Origin: Pseudomonas sp. ATCC PTA-122608
Lineage (GTDB): Bacteria; Pseudomonadota; Gammaproteobacteria; Pseudomonadales; Pseudomonadaceae
Direction: 5' to 3'
NCBI RefSeq assembly: GCF_001952855.1
Contig: NZ_LPNO01000001.1
Location: forward strand, 380,101 to 444,100
Length of the DNA stretch: 64,000 nucleotides
The notes under the pieces were generated by a model. That model was not told the origin of the DNA. It did no database searches and was given only the letters and a program-made list of their open reading frames with translations. A program made the translations under genes and the position numbers. Below, in pieces: positions 62,589-64,000 of this stretch (its first letter is position 1; every line of letters starts with the position of its first letter).

Positions 62589-63683
62589 ATGTTACCGACG
62601 AATAACCGCGAAATTTCCCCGGCAGAGCTGGAAGCCCGACTACGCTTGCACAGGCTGCCGGAACTGGGTCCCAAAGGTTTTCAAAAGCTCATCGAGGCGT
62701 TTGGTTCTGCATCAAAAGCCATCAGCGCGCCGGCGAGTGCCTGGCGTTCACTGGGACTCAAGGTGGCCAGCGCCGACGCCCGGCGCAGTGAGGAAGTACG
62801 TGATGGTGCCAGTGCGGCACTGGCCTGGCTGGAGCGTCCGGCCCAGCATTTGCTGATGTGGGACCAGCCCGACTACCCGGCGCTGCTGGCAGAATTGGAT
62901 GACGCACCCCCGCTATTATTCGTCGCCGGCAACCCGGCGATTCTGGAAAAACCGCAACTGGCGATGGTCGGTAGCCGTCGTGCCTCCAGGCCAGGCATGG
63001 ACACCGCCGCCGCGTTTTCCCGCAGCCTGGCCAGTGCCGGTTTTGTCATCACCAGCGGCCTTGCCCTGGGTATCGATGGCGCTGCTCACCAGGCGGCTTT
63101 GGATGTTGGTGGACATACAATCGGCGTGCTGGGCACCGGGCTCGAAAACTTTTATCCACAGCGCCACCGACGCTTGGCCGAAGCGATGATTGCCCAAGGC
63201 AGCGCCGTGGTTTCCGAGTTTCCGTTGGACGCCCCGCCCCAGGCCGGCAACTTCCCGCGGCGTAACCGCATAATCAGCGGCCTGTCCCTTGGAGTGCTGG
63301 TAGTGGAAGCCAGCATGGCCAGCGGTTCGCTGATCACCGCACGCCTGGCGGCGGAGCAAGGCCGCGAGGTATACGCCATCCCCGGCTCGATCCATCACCC
63401 CGGAGCCAAAGGCTGCCATCAGCTGATCCGCGATGGGGCGGTGCTGGTGGAAACCATCGAACACATTCTCGAAAACCTGCGCGGCTGGCAGGCACTGTCC
63501 CGCCCGGCGCCGATTGCTGTCACTCACCCGCTGGTGGCGCTGTTGCACGCGGCGCCCCACACCAGTGAAGCCTTGGCGATCGCCAGCGGAAGGGCCTTGT
63601 CCGAGGTGCTGGCCAGCCTGACGGAACTCGAGCTGGAAGGCCGGGTAATCTGCGAAAGTGGGCGCTGGTTTGCGCGCGGCTAG
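62589..63683 (+). CDS. dprA: DNA processing protein DprA (Smf)
   Basis: 364 residues from the ATG at 62589 (AAGGA upstream). An N-terminal helical domain (LRLHRLPELGPKGFQKLIEA) precedes the Rossmann-like DprA core (MVGSRRASRPGM, SGLALGIDGAAHQAAL, PRRNRIISGLSLGVLVVEA) and a C-terminal winged helix. Loads RecA on incoming single strands in transformation. A perfect DnaA box is inside (63152) and another upstream (62556). Confidence 0.96.
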   Translation: MLPTNNREISPAELEARLRLHRLPELGPKGFQKLIEAFGSASKAISAPASAWRSLGLKVASADARRSEEVRDGASAALAWLERPAQHLLMWDQPDYPALLAELDDAPPLLFVAGNPAILEKPQLAMVGSRRASRPGMDTAAAFSRSLASAGFVITSGLALGIDGAAHQAALDVGGHTIGVLGTGLENFYPQRHRRLAEAMIAQGSAVVSEFPLDAPPQAGNFPRRNRIISGLSLGVLVVEASMASGSLITARLAAEQGREVYAIPGSIHHPGAKGCHQLIRDGAVLVETIEHILENLRGWQALSRPAPIAVTHPLVALLHAAPHTSEALAIASGRALSEVLASLTELELEGRVICESGRWFARG

Positions 63684-63737
63684 GTTTTGTAACGAAGATC
63701 GGTAAACTGCGCAGAGCTTTAGTCCGGAGAGTGAGCA

Positions 63738-64000
63738 ATGGTCAACAGGTGGCGTGTGCGAGAAGCCGCACGAGAAATTCGCGCAGGCGCGGTGATTGCC
63801 TATCCAACCGAGGCGGTCTGGGGCCTGGGCTGTGACCCTTGGAACGAAGAGGCCGTGGATCGGTTGCTGGCGATCAAGGGCCGGTCTGTGGATAAGGGGC
63901 TGATCCTGATTGCCGACAATATCCGTCAGTTCGATTTTCTCTTCGAAGACTTTCCTGATGAGTGGATGGACCGCATGGCCAGTACCTGGCCGGGTCCCAA
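63738..64000 (+). CDS. tsaC: threonylcarbamoyl-AMP synthase TsaC (3' partial)
   Basis: The ATG at 63738 follows GGAGAGTGAGCA. The visible 87 residues show the YrdC/TsaC opening: [35 protein letters not shown]. It makes threonylcarbamoyl-AMP for the t6A37 tRNA modification. The gene continues past the right edge. A perfect DnaA box (63887) is in the VDK-encoding segment. Confidence 0.93.
   Translation, partial: MVNRWRVREAAREIRAGAVIAYPTEAVWGLGCDPWNEEAVDRLLAIKGRSVDKGLILIADNIRQFDFLFEDFPDEWMDRMASTWPGP

Overview
The window is a chromosomal replication-origin region of a fluorescent-group Pseudomonas. I infer this from gene order and protein sequence: glmU-REPIN-glmR-glmS, the atp operon, parB-parA-rsmG-mnmG, mnmE-yidC-yidD-rnpA-rpmH, then dnaA-dnaN-recF-gyrB, glyS-glyQ, and the trkA-rsmB-fmt-def / dprA-tsaC block. 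No plasmid, prophage, IS element, CRISPR array or tRNA was seen.

Layout. 1-3.2 kb (+): the end of a membrane-lipid operon (PAP2/dual-specificity phosphatase, small membrane protein, acyltransferase, CdsA-like cytidylyltransferase), resembling E. coli ynbABCD. 3.2-3.5 kb: two palindromic repeat elements. 3.5-4.7 kb: divergent Lrp/AsnC regulator and LysE-type exporter. 4.8-12.9 kb (+): membrane-tethered alpha-2-macroglobulin and its penicillin-binding protein 1C partner. 12.9-14.7 kb (-): LemA plus a GIDE-domain membrane protein. 14.8-19.0 kb (-): glmU, glmR, glmS (UDP-GlcNAc supply), with an empty attTn7 after glmS. 19.1-26.3 kb (-): atpIBEFHAGDC. 26.4-30.6 kb (-): parB, parA, rsmG, mnmG. 30.6-31.2 kb: an AT-rich, DnaA-box-containing gid-type origin-like region. 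31.2-35.2 kb (+): an iron-responsive sigma / anti-sigma / TonB-receptor cassette set into the conserved block. 35.2-39.2 kb (-): mnmE, yidC, yidD, rnpA, rpmH. 39.2-39.75 kb: oriC. 39.75-46.0 kb (+): dnaA, dnaN, recF, gyrB. 46.0-50.8 kb: a response regulator, a small secreted peptide candidate, a secreted FecR-domain protein and a CHASE2 sensor kinase. 50.9-55.4 kb (-): acyltransferase, gmhB, glyS, glyQ. 55.4-64 kb: tag, a lipid A acyltransferase, a TPR protein, trkA, rsmB, fmt, def, a LysM-family relative that lacks its LysM domain, dprA and the start of tsaC.

Gene strand switches from minus to plus at about 39.2-39.7 kb, as expected if replication forks leave from there. The chromosome-segregation system is complete in the window: ParA and ParB to the left, parS sites in recF and after gyrB to the right.

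The most striking non-genic signal is the perfect 9-mer DnaA box TTATCCACA. I count 35 copies by eye on the two strands of 64 kb, where chance predicts about 0.5. Two thirds lie inside genes, in all reading frames. The most system-like accessory locus is the FecR-domain / CHASE2 kinase / response regulator module after gyrB.
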